DNA of 10,797 bases from Candidatus Aenigmatarchaeota archaeon (GCA_023134675.1 JAGLUQ010000017.1:1-10797), one strand, 5' to 3'. Counted from the stretch's first letter, positions 1-6,644 are shown. Notes: a model not told the origin generated them from the sequence alone. A program made the numbers and translations.

Positions 1-1272
1 TTTGATGCTGACGGCATATGTGCAGGTTCTATAGCCTATCACACTCTTAAACTGTTGGGCAAGGATTTTGATATCGAGTTTGTCAAGCAGCTTGAAGAGG
101 ATGAGCTCAAGAGAATATCTTTGATAGAAGCAGACCTTTTTCTTTTTACTGATCTTGGGAGCGGACAGCTTGACAATATAAAGAAGTATATTCCTGACAA
201 GGTTATTGTCATAGCTGACCATCATGAGCCGCAGGGTGATTCATGGGACAATCTGTATCACCTGAACTGCCATATGGCAGGGCTTGACGGCAAAGATGAG
301 ATAAGCGGTGCAGGCGTGACATATTTTCTTATGAAGCATATGACTGACAAGGTCTCCAGCATGATATACCTGGCCCTTGTAGGCGCTGCAGGAGATGTAC
401 AGAAAAAAGACGGTGTATTCAAGTCAGTAAACAATCATCTTCTTGAAGAAGCATTGAAGATAGATGCGATAACAATCAAGAAAGGCCTGCGGCTTTTTGG
501 AAGATCTACGAGACCTCTTCATCGCGTGCTGCGTTATGCAAATGAGATTGATCTTCCTTTCGCGGATGATGAGAGCAAGTGTATACAGTTCCTGTCCAAT
601 CTTGGCATACCTATGAAAAATGGTAACAATGACTGGATAACATTGAGCGATCTTACGGGCGAGCAGGAAAAGAAGCTTGCGACGGCCATAATCATGAATT
701 CTGACGTGACATCCAACAAGAAAAATATTGTGGGCAATGTCTTTATAATACCTACAAAGCATGAGATTAGGGAGTTTGCTACGATGCTTAATTCATGCGG
801 CAGGATGGGCAGGTCTATTGAAGGGCTCAAGCTATGCCTTGGCATGACTGATAATATAGAGGACATACAGAAACAATACAAGAGGAAGATTGCCACTTAT
901 CTGAATCTTGTGAAGAAAGACAGCAGCATGATACGAAAGACTGAATATGTATCATATATTGTGGCAAAAGACAGGATAGAGGATAATTTCATAGGTACGA
1001 TACTTTCCATACTGTCAAATTCGTATTTTGATTCAAAGATATGCTTCGCTTTCGCCAACAGCTCAAACGGCGTAAAGGTCTCGAGCAGGGCTGACAGGTC
1101 TATGGAAGGGAAGATAAACCTGAAAGAGATTGTAGGCATGGTTGTTGAAGTGACAGGCGGTGAGGGCGGAGGGCATTCGCTCGCGTCAGGGGCTAAGATA
1201 CCTGCCGGCACTGAGGAGCTTTTCATATCTGAGGTGGAAAAACACATTATGGAGCAGATGCGGGATGCATGA
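1..1272 (+). CDS. RecJ-like DHH/DHHA1 phosphoesterase (archaeal GAN/Cdc45 family), 5' end outside window
   Basis: The reading frame is open from base 1, so the start codon lies left of the window; 423 residues are visible. The first residues, FDADGICAGS, are DHH motif I (DxDG). They are followed by the second acidic motif in LFLFTDLGSG, the name-giving DHH in VIVIADHHEPQG and motif IV in VGAAGD. Near the C-terminus GGEGGGHSLASGAKIPAG is the glycine-rich GGGH loop of the DHHA1 nucleic-acid-binding domain. All metal-binding motifs look intact, so an active single-strand nuclease is expected. In archaea this family includes GAN, a 5'-3' exonuclease that binds GINS at the replisome and is related to eukaryotic Cdc45. 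The adjacent eS1 gene is a common archaeal neighbour. An internal TTG at 55 would lose motif I and is not the start. A tRNA-specific or oligoribonuclease role for this DHH protein cannot be excluded. Confidence 0.93.
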   Translation, partial: FDADGICAGSIAYHTLKLLGKDFDIEFVKQLEEDELKRISLIEADLFLFTDLGSGQLDNIKKYIPDKVIVIADHHEPQGDSWDNLYHLNCHMAGLDGKDEISGAGVTYFLMKHMTDKVSSMIYLALVGAAGDVQKKDGVFKSVNNHLLEEALKIDAITIKKGLRLFGRSTRPLHRVLRYANEIDLPFADDESKCIQFLSNLGIPMKNGNNDWITLSDLTGEQEKKLATAIIMNSDVTSNKKNIVGNVFIIPTKHEIREFATMLNSCGRMGRSIEGLKLCLGMTDNIEDIQKQYKRKIATYLNLVKKDSSMIRKTEYVSYIVAKDRIEDNFIGTILSILSNSYFDSKICFAFANSSNGVKVSSRADRSMEGKINLKEIVGMVVEVTGGEGGGHSLASGAKIPAGTEELFISEVEKHIMEQMRDA

Positions 1273-1307
1273 ACAGAATTGTGCTGCTACGCTCTCTTTA
1301 AAAAAGG

Positions 1308-1369
1308 TTTATAAAGATATATGCTGAACTATTGGCATCATTTCTTATATGATAAACAGTTTATGGTGA
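1308..1369 (+). promoter_or_regulatory. TATA box and ribosome binding site for the eS1 gene
   Basis: TTTATAAA at 1308-1315 sits after the nuclease stop and matches an archaeal TATA box. A transcript starting about 25 bases downstream (near 1337-1340) would have a leader of roughly 35 bases. That leader contains GGTGA at 1365-1369, four bases before the ATG at 1374. The gene therefore appears to have its own promoter and to be translated by Shine-Dalgarno initiation, unlike the leaderless-looking genes further right. Confidence 0.65.
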
Positions 1370-1373
1370 AACA

Positions 1374-1946
1374 ATGGCACGAAAGACAACAGGCGTTAAG
1401 AAAAAGAAGCAGAAATCATGGTATACTATAGTCTCCCCTAAAGTGTTTGGGGAAAAGACAGTATCTGAGACACCATCTATTGATTCTAAGAATGTCGTCG
1501 GCAGGAAGATTAATGTAACACTGAGCGACCTTACCGGGGATTTCAAGCATTTCCATACGGTTGTGACTTTGAAGGTCAAGGAAGTCAAGGACTTAAAGGC
1601 ATACACAGAATATAACGGGCAGTCCCTCATAAGCGACAAGATAGCAAGGATGGTCAGCAGGTGGAAATCCAGGATTGATGCGGTAGAAGATGTAGACACT
1701 AAAGATGGTCATAAGCTTCGAGTGAAAAGCATTGTCATAACAAGAAAGCGCGTCAACACGACAATCAAGTCTGAAATAAGGAAAAAAGTCTTTGAGGAGA
1801 CAAGGAATTACTGCAAGGGAAAAGATCTTGAATCTATCATAAATGACATTTTCTCAAACAAGATGCAGAGGCATATATTCCAGTCGGCTAAAAGCATATA
1901 TCCTCTCCAGTCTGTGGAGATCAGGAAGACTGAAGTTCTTAAATAG
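1374..1946 (+). CDS. rps3ae: Small-subunit ribosomal protein eS1 (S3Ae)
   Basis: This 190-residue basic protein is recognised over its whole length as archaeal S3Ae/eS1, a protein of the 30S subunit found in archaea and eukaryotes. Typical stretches are the lysine-rich N-terminus (MARKTTGVKKKKQKSWYTI), the VGRKINVTLSDLTGDF segment, ARMVSRWKSRIDAVEDVDT, VKSIVITRKRVNT, and a C-terminal region with IFPLQ-like IYPLQSVEIRKTEVL. Length is near the usual roughly 200 residues. The ATG at 1374 is fixed by the GGTGA ribosome binding site just upstream. It lies 101 bases after the DHH nuclease on the same strand and has its own TATA box, so it can be transcribed alone or by readthrough. The TAG stop is followed at once by a run of eight Ts. 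Nothing appears truncated. Confidence 0.97.
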   Translation: MARKTTGVKKKKQKSWYTIVSPKVFGEKTVSETPSIDSKNVVGRKINVTLSDLTGDFKHFHTVVTLKVKEVKDLKAYTEYNGQSLISDKIARMVSRWKSRIDAVEDVDTKDGHKLRVKSIVITRKRVNTTIKSEIRKKVFEETRNYCKGKDLESIINDIFSNKMQRHIFQSAKSIYPLQSVEIRKTEVLK

Positions 1947-1947
1947 A

Positions 1948-1955
1948 TTTTTTTT
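1948..1955 (+). terminator. Poly-T terminator after eS1
   Basis: Eight Ts begin one base after the eS1 stop codon, with further T-rich sequence to about 1980. Archaeal RNA polymerase terminates at such U-tracts without needing a hairpin. The run overlaps the last codon of the convergent gene on the other strand, so the two transcripts meet with essentially no spacer. No matching T-run is seen for the minus-strand transcript. Confidence 0.6.
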
Positions 1956-3093
1956 ATCTTCTCTTTTTATTCTTATTTTCTATTAGAATTTCATATTTAG
2001 CTATCATCAGAGCTCCAAAACCCAGTACTAGGCTTATGAACTTTGCGAGACCGCCTACATAGGGCAGAATGAAAATTATCTTGAGCATAACAATACCTAT
2101 GATAAGGCTTAGGAGTACAGATTTTTTCTCTGTCTTGCTTCTATTCAGAATCTTCTGTCCAAGAGCGATGCCTACAAATATTGTTGATACATATAGTCCT
2201 ATAATGTATAGCGCAAACATGATGAGAGAAAGCGGTATACCTATTATTGTAAATATTATAAGGAGTGATACAATCGGAATCATTATCAGGCCTGTGAATC
2301 CAAAAAGTAGGGATGTCAATGTCTTTGTCCTGATTGTCTTTTCTGTCTTATTAACAAATCCCGGCATGATGAGTATCATCAGAAGGCCTATAAGGATAAG
2401 TGAGAGTATGCTCCACATAGAACTCTTGATTGATTCGATATATGTCTTCCGGATTTCTGTCTTTTCAGTATAGATTATATCCCCTTTTATTGAGTCCATG
2501 TTCACGATGTTTGCTTCCTGCGGGCCTGTGTAGTTCAGGTTGCCGTCTATTGCTGATGATTCCTGTATTGTCAGGCTTTCGCTTTTTATTGTTGCGTTGC
2601 CGCCGATGTCTCCTGTAATTGTCACAATCACGCCGGATATATCCACATCGCGCCCTATTGTTCCATGTATATTTATTAATTCCCCTGCAAATCTAACATC
2701 TCTTTTAAATTCTGTGTCTTCGTGTATTGTGATGCTTTCACCTAAAATTATTCCGTTGTCCGGATTAGGTCCGTCTATGTTTACATACTGTCCAAGTGCG
2801 AAGATGTCATCCTTGATCTTGCCTTTAAGATTTATGTCTTGCCCTATGATTATTATGTCGCCGTCTATTTCGCCTTCTATAATTATTGTTGAGCTGAAAG
2901 CTATGACATCGCCTTTGACATGGCCTCTTATGTTTAGATTTTCGCCAATCATGATAAGGTCGTCATCTATGATTTCTCCTTCTTCGATTAATATATAATC
3001 TTCTGTTATGACTTTTGTGGCGTATGCTGCCGGGGCTGATATGGATATGATTAAGATTGACATCAGCAATGCGGACAAGAGCAGTTGTTTCAT
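1954..3093 (-). CDS. Exported bactofilin-like beta-repeat protein with C-terminal membrane domain
   Basis: The 379-residue product starts with a signal peptide (residues 1-25, hydrophobic core, possible AYA cleavage site). Residues about 33-215 form short hydrophobic/glycine-aspartate repeats such as GHVKGDVIAFSSTIIIEGEIDGDIIIIG. These are typical of the right-handed beta-helix of bactofilin/polymer-forming proteins. A hydrophobic domain follows, with spans near 226-246, 259-285, 287-312, 326-346 and 350-366, and a basic tail (NKNKKRR). Classical bactofilins are cytoplasmic scaffolds, but the signal peptide here suggests that the beta-helix faces outward, anchored by the membrane domain. The start is supported by AAGGTG ending ten bases upstream of the ATG. 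It converges on eS1 and diverges from the CYTH gene. The role is unknown; a surface or envelope scaffold, or a membrane-stress sensor, are possibilities by inference only. Confidence 0.75.
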   Translation of the reverse strand: MKQLLLSALLMSILIISISAPAAYATKVITEDYILIEEGEIIDDDLIMIGENLNIRGHVKGDVIAFSSTIIIEGEIDGDIIIIGQDINLKGKIKDDIFALGQYVNIDGPNPDNGIILGESITIHEDTEFKRDVRFAGELINIHGTIGRDVDISGVIVTITGDIGGNATIKSESLTIQESSAIDGNLNYTGPQEANIVNMDSIKGDIIYTEKTEIRKTYIESIKSSMWSILSLILIGLLMILIMPGFVNKTEKTIRTKTLTSLLFGFTGLIMIPIVSLLIIFTIIGIPLSLIMFALYIIGLYVSTIFVGIALGQKILNRSKTEKKSVLLSLIIGIVMLKIIFILPYVGGLAKFISLVLGFGALMIAKYEILIENKNKKRR

Positions 3094-3103
3094 GACAGAT
3101 ATA

Positions 3104-3188
3104 CACCTTATGTTTTTGTATATATTATATGGTTTTTAATGTATAAAAAAGGTTAGGGTTCCTGAAATATTTTAAAAAGTTTTTGGAG
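3104..3188. promoter_or_regulatory. Divergent promoter region between the bactofilin-like and CYTH genes
   Basis: This 106-base AT-rich gap (3094-3199) serves two divergent genes. On the minus strand AAGGTG (3104-3109) is a ribosome binding site, with TATA-like tracts at about 3119-3132 and 3141-3151. On the plus strand TATAAAAAA at 3142-3150 would start a transcript near 3170. That leaves GGAG at 3185-3188 as the ribosome binding site, eleven bases before the ATG at 3200. A second AT tract, TTTTAAAAAG near 3170-3179, is placed for a leaderless start and would exclude the GGAG. The 3141-3151 tract could serve as TATA box in either direction. Confidence 0.5.
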
Positions 3189-3199
3189 CAATTATTATT

Positions 3200-3742
3200 A
3201 TGGCAGAACTGATTTCCGGTGTAGTAGAGCTTGAGAAGACTTATCTTGCAAAATATATTCCTTCGGGCCTTGAAGGGTGCAGGTCAAAAGAGATTATTGA
3301 TATTTATCTCCCGGGGTCGAGTACACATCCTTCATTAAGATTAAGGAAAGACGGCAGCAAATATGAGATGACAAAGAAAGAGCTTGCTAACGAAGGCGAT
3401 GCGTCGCATATGATTGAGCAGACCATCGTGCTTACTGAGACAGAATTCAATGAGCTTGCGAAGCTTGACGGTAAGAAAGTGCATAAGATAAGGTATCTTT
3501 ATCCGTGCAATGGCAGGACTGCTGAGATTGATGTGTTTCAGGGTGCTTTGGAAGGTCTTGTCGTCGTGGATTTTGAGTTTGATGCTGTTGAAGATAAGGA
3601 TTCCTTCAATATGCCTGATTTTTGCATGGCTGATGTGACGCAGGATGTATTCATCGCAGGCGGGATGCTGTGCGGGAAGAAATATGAGGATATTGAGGAT
3701 GATCTTGCGAGGTTCGGATACAAGAAGCTGAGTGTTAACTGA
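3200..3742 (+). CDS. CYTH-domain (triphosphate tunnel) protein
   Basis: The 180-residue protein spans one CYTH domain, the eight-stranded tunnel fold of triphosphatases, thiamine triphosphatases and class IV adenylate cyclases, which bind triphosphate with Mg or Mn. Visible features are the N-terminal acidic strand VELEKTYLAKYIP (E10, E12), the basic strands LRLRKDGSKYEMTKK, the acidic strand IEQTIVLTETEF, the basic KVHKIRYLYP, and the C-terminal AEIDVFQGALEGLVVVDFEF, which matches the usual EIDxFxGxLxGLxxxExEF pattern. The classical ExExK start is altered: the fifth position is T14 and a lysine (K13) precedes it. The protein is probably a cytoplasmic inorganic triphosphatase or nucleotide phosphohydrolase, but the substrate cannot be read from sequence. 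The ATG is supported by GGAG at 3185. It stands alone between the divergent bactofilin-like gene and the pilus operon, from which a T-run separates it. Confidence 0.85.
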   Translation: MAELISGVVELEKTYLAKYIPSGLEGCRSKEIIDIYLPGSSTHPSLRLRKDGSKYEMTKKELANEGDASHMIEQTIVLTETEFNELAKLDGKKVHKIRYLYPCNGRTAEIDVFQGALEGLVVVDFEFDAVEDKDSFNMPDFCMADVTQDVFIAGGMLCGKKYEDIEDDLARFGYKKLSVN

Positions 3743-3745
3743 ATC

Positions 3746-3752
3746 TTTTTTT
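3746..3752 (+). terminator. Poly-T terminator after the CYTH gene
   Basis: Seven Ts lie three bases after the TGA stop. They would release the CYTH transcript before the TATA box of the next operon. Confidence 0.45.
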
Positions 3753-3766
3753 CTCCTAAAAAATCT

Positions 3767-3774
3767 ATTTATAT
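3767..3774 (+). promoter_or_regulatory. TATA box of the pilus/secretion operon
   Basis: ATTTATAT at 3767-3774 fits an archaeal TATA box. It predicts transcription from about 3795-3798, a few bases before the ATG at 3804. There is no good Shine-Dalgarno match (only AGG at 3800-3802), so the first gene would be translated from a near-leaderless message. Confidence 0.5.
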
Positions 3775-3803
3775 GGTGAAACAGAATATAATGATAGATA
3801 GGC

Positions 3804-4370
3804 ATGTCATTTTCGCATTCTGAGGACAAGAACCTGATGGTCGCCATACGGCTGATGCAGCTGATGATAGATTCCGGGGCAAGCATAGAAGAGACTATGA
3901 GAGCTATAGCTGACGAGAAACTTGGGAAGATATCAAGGATATTTGATGATGTGCTGAAAGAATCCATGTCCGGCTCATATATCAGCGATGAGATTGAGAA
4001 GCAGATGCATAAAGTACATTCAAAGCAGTTCAGGAAAGTTCTGTCTATACTCCTTATGAGCCTTAAGGAAGGGCTGCCTGTCAAGGAGAGCTTCAAGAAC
4101 CTTGCAGATACGCTTGAGCGGGAAGAGAAGCTGAGCCGAAAAGGCCTTTTGAAAAAGGTGACTCTTGCGTCTGATGTGCTTACATATATATCTGTGCTGG
4201 CTGTAGTGACAATCATATTTTTTCTTATGGGAAGCATGATGCAGTACGGGCCTTTTTCTATAACGATAATATCAGATGAACTTGTCAGAGGAGTGCTTAT
4301 GTTCTGCGTATTCGCATCTCTTCTTGTGACGGTGTATATCAGACTGCAGGAGGGCGGGCATCATGATTGA
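3804..4370 (+). CDS. T2SSF/TadC-type pilus platform membrane protein, first half
   Basis: The 188-residue product has a helical cytoplasmic region (about 10-115) with the T2SSF-type repeat pattern MQLMIDSGASIEETMRAIAD and LLMSLKEGLPVKESFKNLAD. Two membrane segments follow (about 122-146 and 157-180). This is the layout of one half of an archaeal FlaJ/ArlJ or bacterial TadB/TadC platform protein, the inner-membrane partner turned by the cognate ATPase during pilus assembly or secretion. It is much shorter than usual FlaJ (over 500) or TadB/C (about 300). The first in-frame codon after an upstream TAG is the ATG at 3804. Its end overlaps the next gene by eight bases, which points to translational coupling. 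The family call rests on pattern and on the downstream ATPase. Confidence 0.78.
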   Translation: MSFSHSEDKNLMVAIRLMQLMIDSGASIEETMRAIADEKLGKISRIFDDVLKESMSGSYISDEIEKQMHKVHSKQFRKVLSILLMSLKEGLPVKESFKNLADTLEREEKLSRKGLLKKVTLASDVLTYISVLAVVTIIFFLMGSMMQYGPFSITIISDELVRGVLMFCVFASLLVTVYIRLQEGGHHD

Positions 4371-5025
4371 AATATATATTTTTGTCGGCATTACTTTCGC
4401 TTATGCCCTGAAGTCGTATATATCTTCCCGGAGCATGGCTTTTGACAGGTCTGTCTTTGAGAGCGCTGAGATGATATCTGACAGGCTGCAGGACGGTCAT
4501 TCTCTTGAAAGCTCTGTGAGTGCTATCTCAAGGTCCGACCTGAAATGCCGGGCTGTTTTCAAGCATATGATCGACAGGATTGAGGCGGGTGACAATATGG
4601 AACTGGCTGCCTATTCGGCGGGCAGGAAATATGGTACAGGACCCTCAAGATATCTTGCGAAAGTCATAGGTGTCGCAAGCAAGTATAACCAGAACATCTC
4701 AGAGATATTTGCCTGTTTCTATAAGGATATGAAATCTGCATATTTTATTGGGCAGGAGCGTAAAAAAGAGCTTTCTACACAGAGCTTTTTAGTCTTTATT
4801 CTTGGCGCAGTCCTTCTTCCGGCAACTGTAGTGATGATGTCAAAAATGTTCAGTGTCGAGATTCCTATGTTTATAATCATATATCTTTTTGCGCAGTCAT
4901 ATGTCTCCTCTGTATCAAGCTCTGTCATAACGGGTGATTTAGCTGATTCAATATTTCTTATACCTAAGGCACTTTCCATAACAGCTTTAATTATTGAGTA
5001 TGGTCTGGGGGTAGGTTTCATATAG
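4363..5025 (+). CDS. T2SSF/TadC-type pilus platform membrane protein, second half
   Basis: The 220-residue protein begins with a short membrane segment (about 3-17). Its cytoplasmic helical region (about 27-130) carries the T2SSF hallmarks MISDRLQDGHSLESSVSAI, then FKHMIDRIEAGDNMELAAYSAG and YLAKVIGVASKYNQNISEIFACF. Three more hydrophobic spans follow (about 138-160, 166-186 and 197-218). Together with the preceding gene it reproduces the two-lobed plan of one FlaJ-type platform protein, split into two chains. Its ATG lies within the end of the first half (ATGATTGA, overlap 4363-4370). Its own stop, TAG at 5023-5025, falls where the ATPase N-terminal coding sequence begins. It should sit in the cytoplasmic membrane and dock the ATPase. 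Confidence 0.78.
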   Translation: MIEIYIFVGITFAYALKSYISSRSMAFDRSVFESAEMISDRLQDGHSLESSVSAISRSDLKCRAVFKHMIDRIEAGDNMELAAYSAGRKYGTGPSRYLAKVIGVASKYNQNISEIFACFYKDMKSAYFIGQERKKELSTQSFLVFILGAVLLPATVVMMSKMFSVEIPMFIIIYLFAQSYVSSVSSSVITGDLADSIFLIPKALSITALIIEYGLGVGFI

Positions 5026-5132
5026 AAGGGAAGGACTATACTGCGATAGCGAACTATGGCAATGCAGCTATATACAGGGGTCCCGGCGGCGAGATAGTAT
5101 ACGCGCTCAATGAGATTGTCACTGATGATTAT
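5022..5132 (+). other. Probable N-terminal extension of the ATPase, without a canonical start codon
   Basis: The ATPase frame is open back to a TGA at 4995-4997 but holds no ATG, GTG or TTG before the GTG at 5133. The translation of 5034-5132 looks like real protein (DYTAIANYGNAAIYRG, then EIVYALNEIVTDDYV) and leads smoothly into the helix before the conserved DDNIEEIMFDG. A start at ATA 5022 would give a four-base ATAG overlap with the upstream stop. It would also have GGGGGT (5007-5012, GGAGGT with one wobble change) nine bases upstream, and the product would be 404 residues. This placement is inference; a base error creating or destroying a start codon is the main alternative. Confidence 0.45.
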
Positions 5133-6236
5133 GTGGGCAAGCTTTCCGGCTTTTTTGCAGACGATAACATAGAGGAGATAATGTTTGACGGGGCGCATGA
5201 GAGCGTTAAGGTATACCATACCATGTACGGCATGTGCGATACTAATGTGCGCCTTACTCTTGCTGAGGCAACACAGACAGTAGAGGATATTGCGTCTTTC
5301 AACGGGAAGAAAGTGTCTTCATACAATCCGCTTCTTGACGGTGTGCTTCCTGACGGGAGCAGGGTGAATGCAGTCCTTCCCCCTATATCTGTCAACGGGC
5401 CTGCGATAACTATACGCAAGTTCAAGAAACAGGTGATGAATGCGTGCGACCTTATCAATTCCGGCACATTGTCTGAAGATGCATGCGCATTTCTCTGGTG
5501 CTGCATTGACGGTCTCGGGTACAGGCCTGCCAACATATTGTTTGCCGGAGGGACATCGTGCGGGAAGACCACGCTCCTGAATGCTTTGTCTATGTTCATG
5601 CCTCACAGGTCAAGGATTGTGACTATTGAGGACACTCCTGAGCTTCGGCTGCCTTTCTCCAACCTTGTCAGGCTTGAGACTTCTTTAGATCCTCCTGTTG
5701 ATATGGATATGCTTTTAAGGAATACTCTTCGTATGCGTCCTGACAGGATAGTTGTCGGTGAGGTGAGGGGTCCTGAGTGCAAGTCGCTTTTCACGGCGAT
5801 GAATACAGGCCATGACGGGTGCATGGGCACCATTCATGCTAATACGGCGCGTGAGACTGTTGAGAAAGCTATCAATCCTCCTATGGATGTGCCTCCTGTG
5901 ATGCTTCGCGCCCTTGACCTTGTCGTCATGGAGCAGAGACTGAATGTAGGCGGGAAGACGTCGCGGAGGATAACTGAGATAAGCGAGATCGGCGGGATGG
6001 AGAATGATGTGCCCCGGCTGAATACTATCTATACTTTTGACCAGAATAAGGGTGAGCTGAGGCGTACCGGTGTACCGAGCAAGATACGGACCAAGATTGC
6101 AGAGGCCGGCGGCCTGACCCCGAAAGCTTTTGATGAAATCCTTTTGAAAAGGATGTCTGTGCTTTCTAAATTATGTAGGGAGACCCTTGATATTGAGGGG
6201 TTTAAGAGGGCTGTTGAGAGGGAAGGCAAGGTCTGA
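5133..6236 (+). CDS. FlaI/TadA/VirB11-type secretion or pilus assembly ATPase
   Basis: From the only canonical start (GTG 5133) the product has 367 residues; it probably begins further upstream. It has every hallmark of type II/IV secretion ATPases: the N-terminal DDNIEEIMFDG segment, Walker A GGTSCGKTT (139-147, K145), the Asp box TIEDTPELRLP (164-174), Walker B MRPDRIVVGEVRGPE (201-215, E210) and the His box MNTGHDGCMGTIHANT (223-238, H227 and H235). Such ATPases form cytoplasmic hexamers that drive pilin extraction or secretion through FlaJ/TadC-like membrane proteins, exactly the pair encoded just upstream. The order here (platform genes first, ATPase last) is reversed from the usual ATPase-then-platform order. 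No pilin is adjacent, so pilus, archaellum-like and secretion roles cannot be separated. The C-terminal half lacks obvious extra domains. The GTG has no visible Shine-Dalgarno sequence. Confidence 0.95.
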   Translation: MGKLSGFFADDNIEEIMFDGAHESVKVYHTMYGMCDTNVRLTLAEATQTVEDIASFNGKKVSSYNPLLDGVLPDGSRVNAVLPPISVNGPAITIRKFKKQVMNACDLINSGTLSEDACAFLWCCIDGLGYRPANILFAGGTSCGKTTLLNALSMFMPHRSRIVTIEDTPELRLPFSNLVRLETSLDPPVDMDMLLRNTLRMRPDRIVVGEVRGPECKSLFTAMNTGHDGCMGTIHANTARETVEKAINPPMDVPPVMLRALDLVVMEQRLNVGGKTSRRITEISEIGGMENDVPRLNTIYTFDQNKGELRRTGVPSKIRTKIAEAGGLTPKAFDEILLKRMSVLSKLCRETLDIEGFKRAVEREGKV

Positions 6237-6242
6237 GGGTAT

Positions 6243-6611
6243 TTAGCATTCGCCTATAGTGTAGAAGTCTACGAGAGAGTTTTTGCAGGCCCTGCATGAG
6301 TTTGAATATGTTTCTTTTATTGGATTGCATGGCGTGGTTATGCACTGTATGTTGACTGTCGCGCATACCGGCTGATAAATATCTATGCATGCATCAACAT
6401 TTCTTTGCTCTTCTGTGCAGGCAAACACCTGACCTGTTATGTTCTCGACATATGTGATGTCACCGTCCCTGCATTGTCTCGGGTAGCTTTCCATGACAGG
6501 GTTTCCTGCGGCAGCGCATTCGTCAAAATTGGTTATTTTTGGTTTCGGTGCGGAGGATAGGATAGCTATGGCTGCGATTATGAATATTGCTATAAGGATT
6601 GTTTTTTTCAT
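6243..6611 (-). CDS. Small exported cysteine-rich protein with Kazal-like domain
   Basis: The 122-residue protein starts with a hydrophobic signal peptide or anchor (about 4-20) without a lipobox cysteine. Residues 29-57 (NFDECAAAGNPVMESYPRQC and on to YVE) match a small two-cysteine module seen in many secreted prokaryotic proteins. Residues 65-122 fit a Kazal-type inhibitor fold: C65, C75, seven residues, C83 in YQPVCA, then TYSNSCRAC (C106, C109) and final C122. The loop between C83 and C106 is enlarged and carries an extra pair, C90 and C95. Ten cysteines suggest disulfides outside the cytoplasm. It may inhibit proteases or serve as a surface binding module; activity is unproven. It converges on the ATPase gene with six bases between stops. 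The ATG at 6611 has no Shine-Dalgarno sequence. Confidence 0.72.
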   Translation of the reverse strand: MKKTILIAIFIIAAIAILSSAPKPKITNFDECAAAGNPVMESYPRQCRDGDITYVENITGQVFACTEEQRNVDACIDIYQPVCATVNIQCITTPCNPIKETYSNSCRACKNSLVDFYTIGEC

Positions 6612-6644
6612 GTAAATCTACTTATAATATTTATGTTTGTATTT

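Noticed and set aside
1363..3783. The 11-base string ATGGTGAAACA at 1363-1373 and 3773-3783, both upstream of gene starts
   Set aside because: At 1363 it contains the eS1 ribosome binding site, but at 3773 it lies more than 20 bases from the next start and mostly after the TATA box. A shared regulatory element is not supported and chance is likely.
3791..3823. Possible upstream ORF (MIDRHVIFAF) overlapping the first platform gene start
   Set aside because: The predicted transcription start (about 3795-3798) lies downstream of this ATG, so it would not be in the mRNA.
3341..4237. Long minus-strand open frame (298 residues) spanning the CYTH gene and the first platform gene
   Set aside because: It is antisense to two well-supported genes and crosses their promoter. 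The translation is serine/arginine/leucine-rich without domains, and there is no promoter or ribosome binding site.
4719..5599. Minus-strand open frames of 156 and 166 residues across the platform/ATPase junction
   Set aside because: They overlap the conserved ATPase motifs antisense and show no recognisable protein features.
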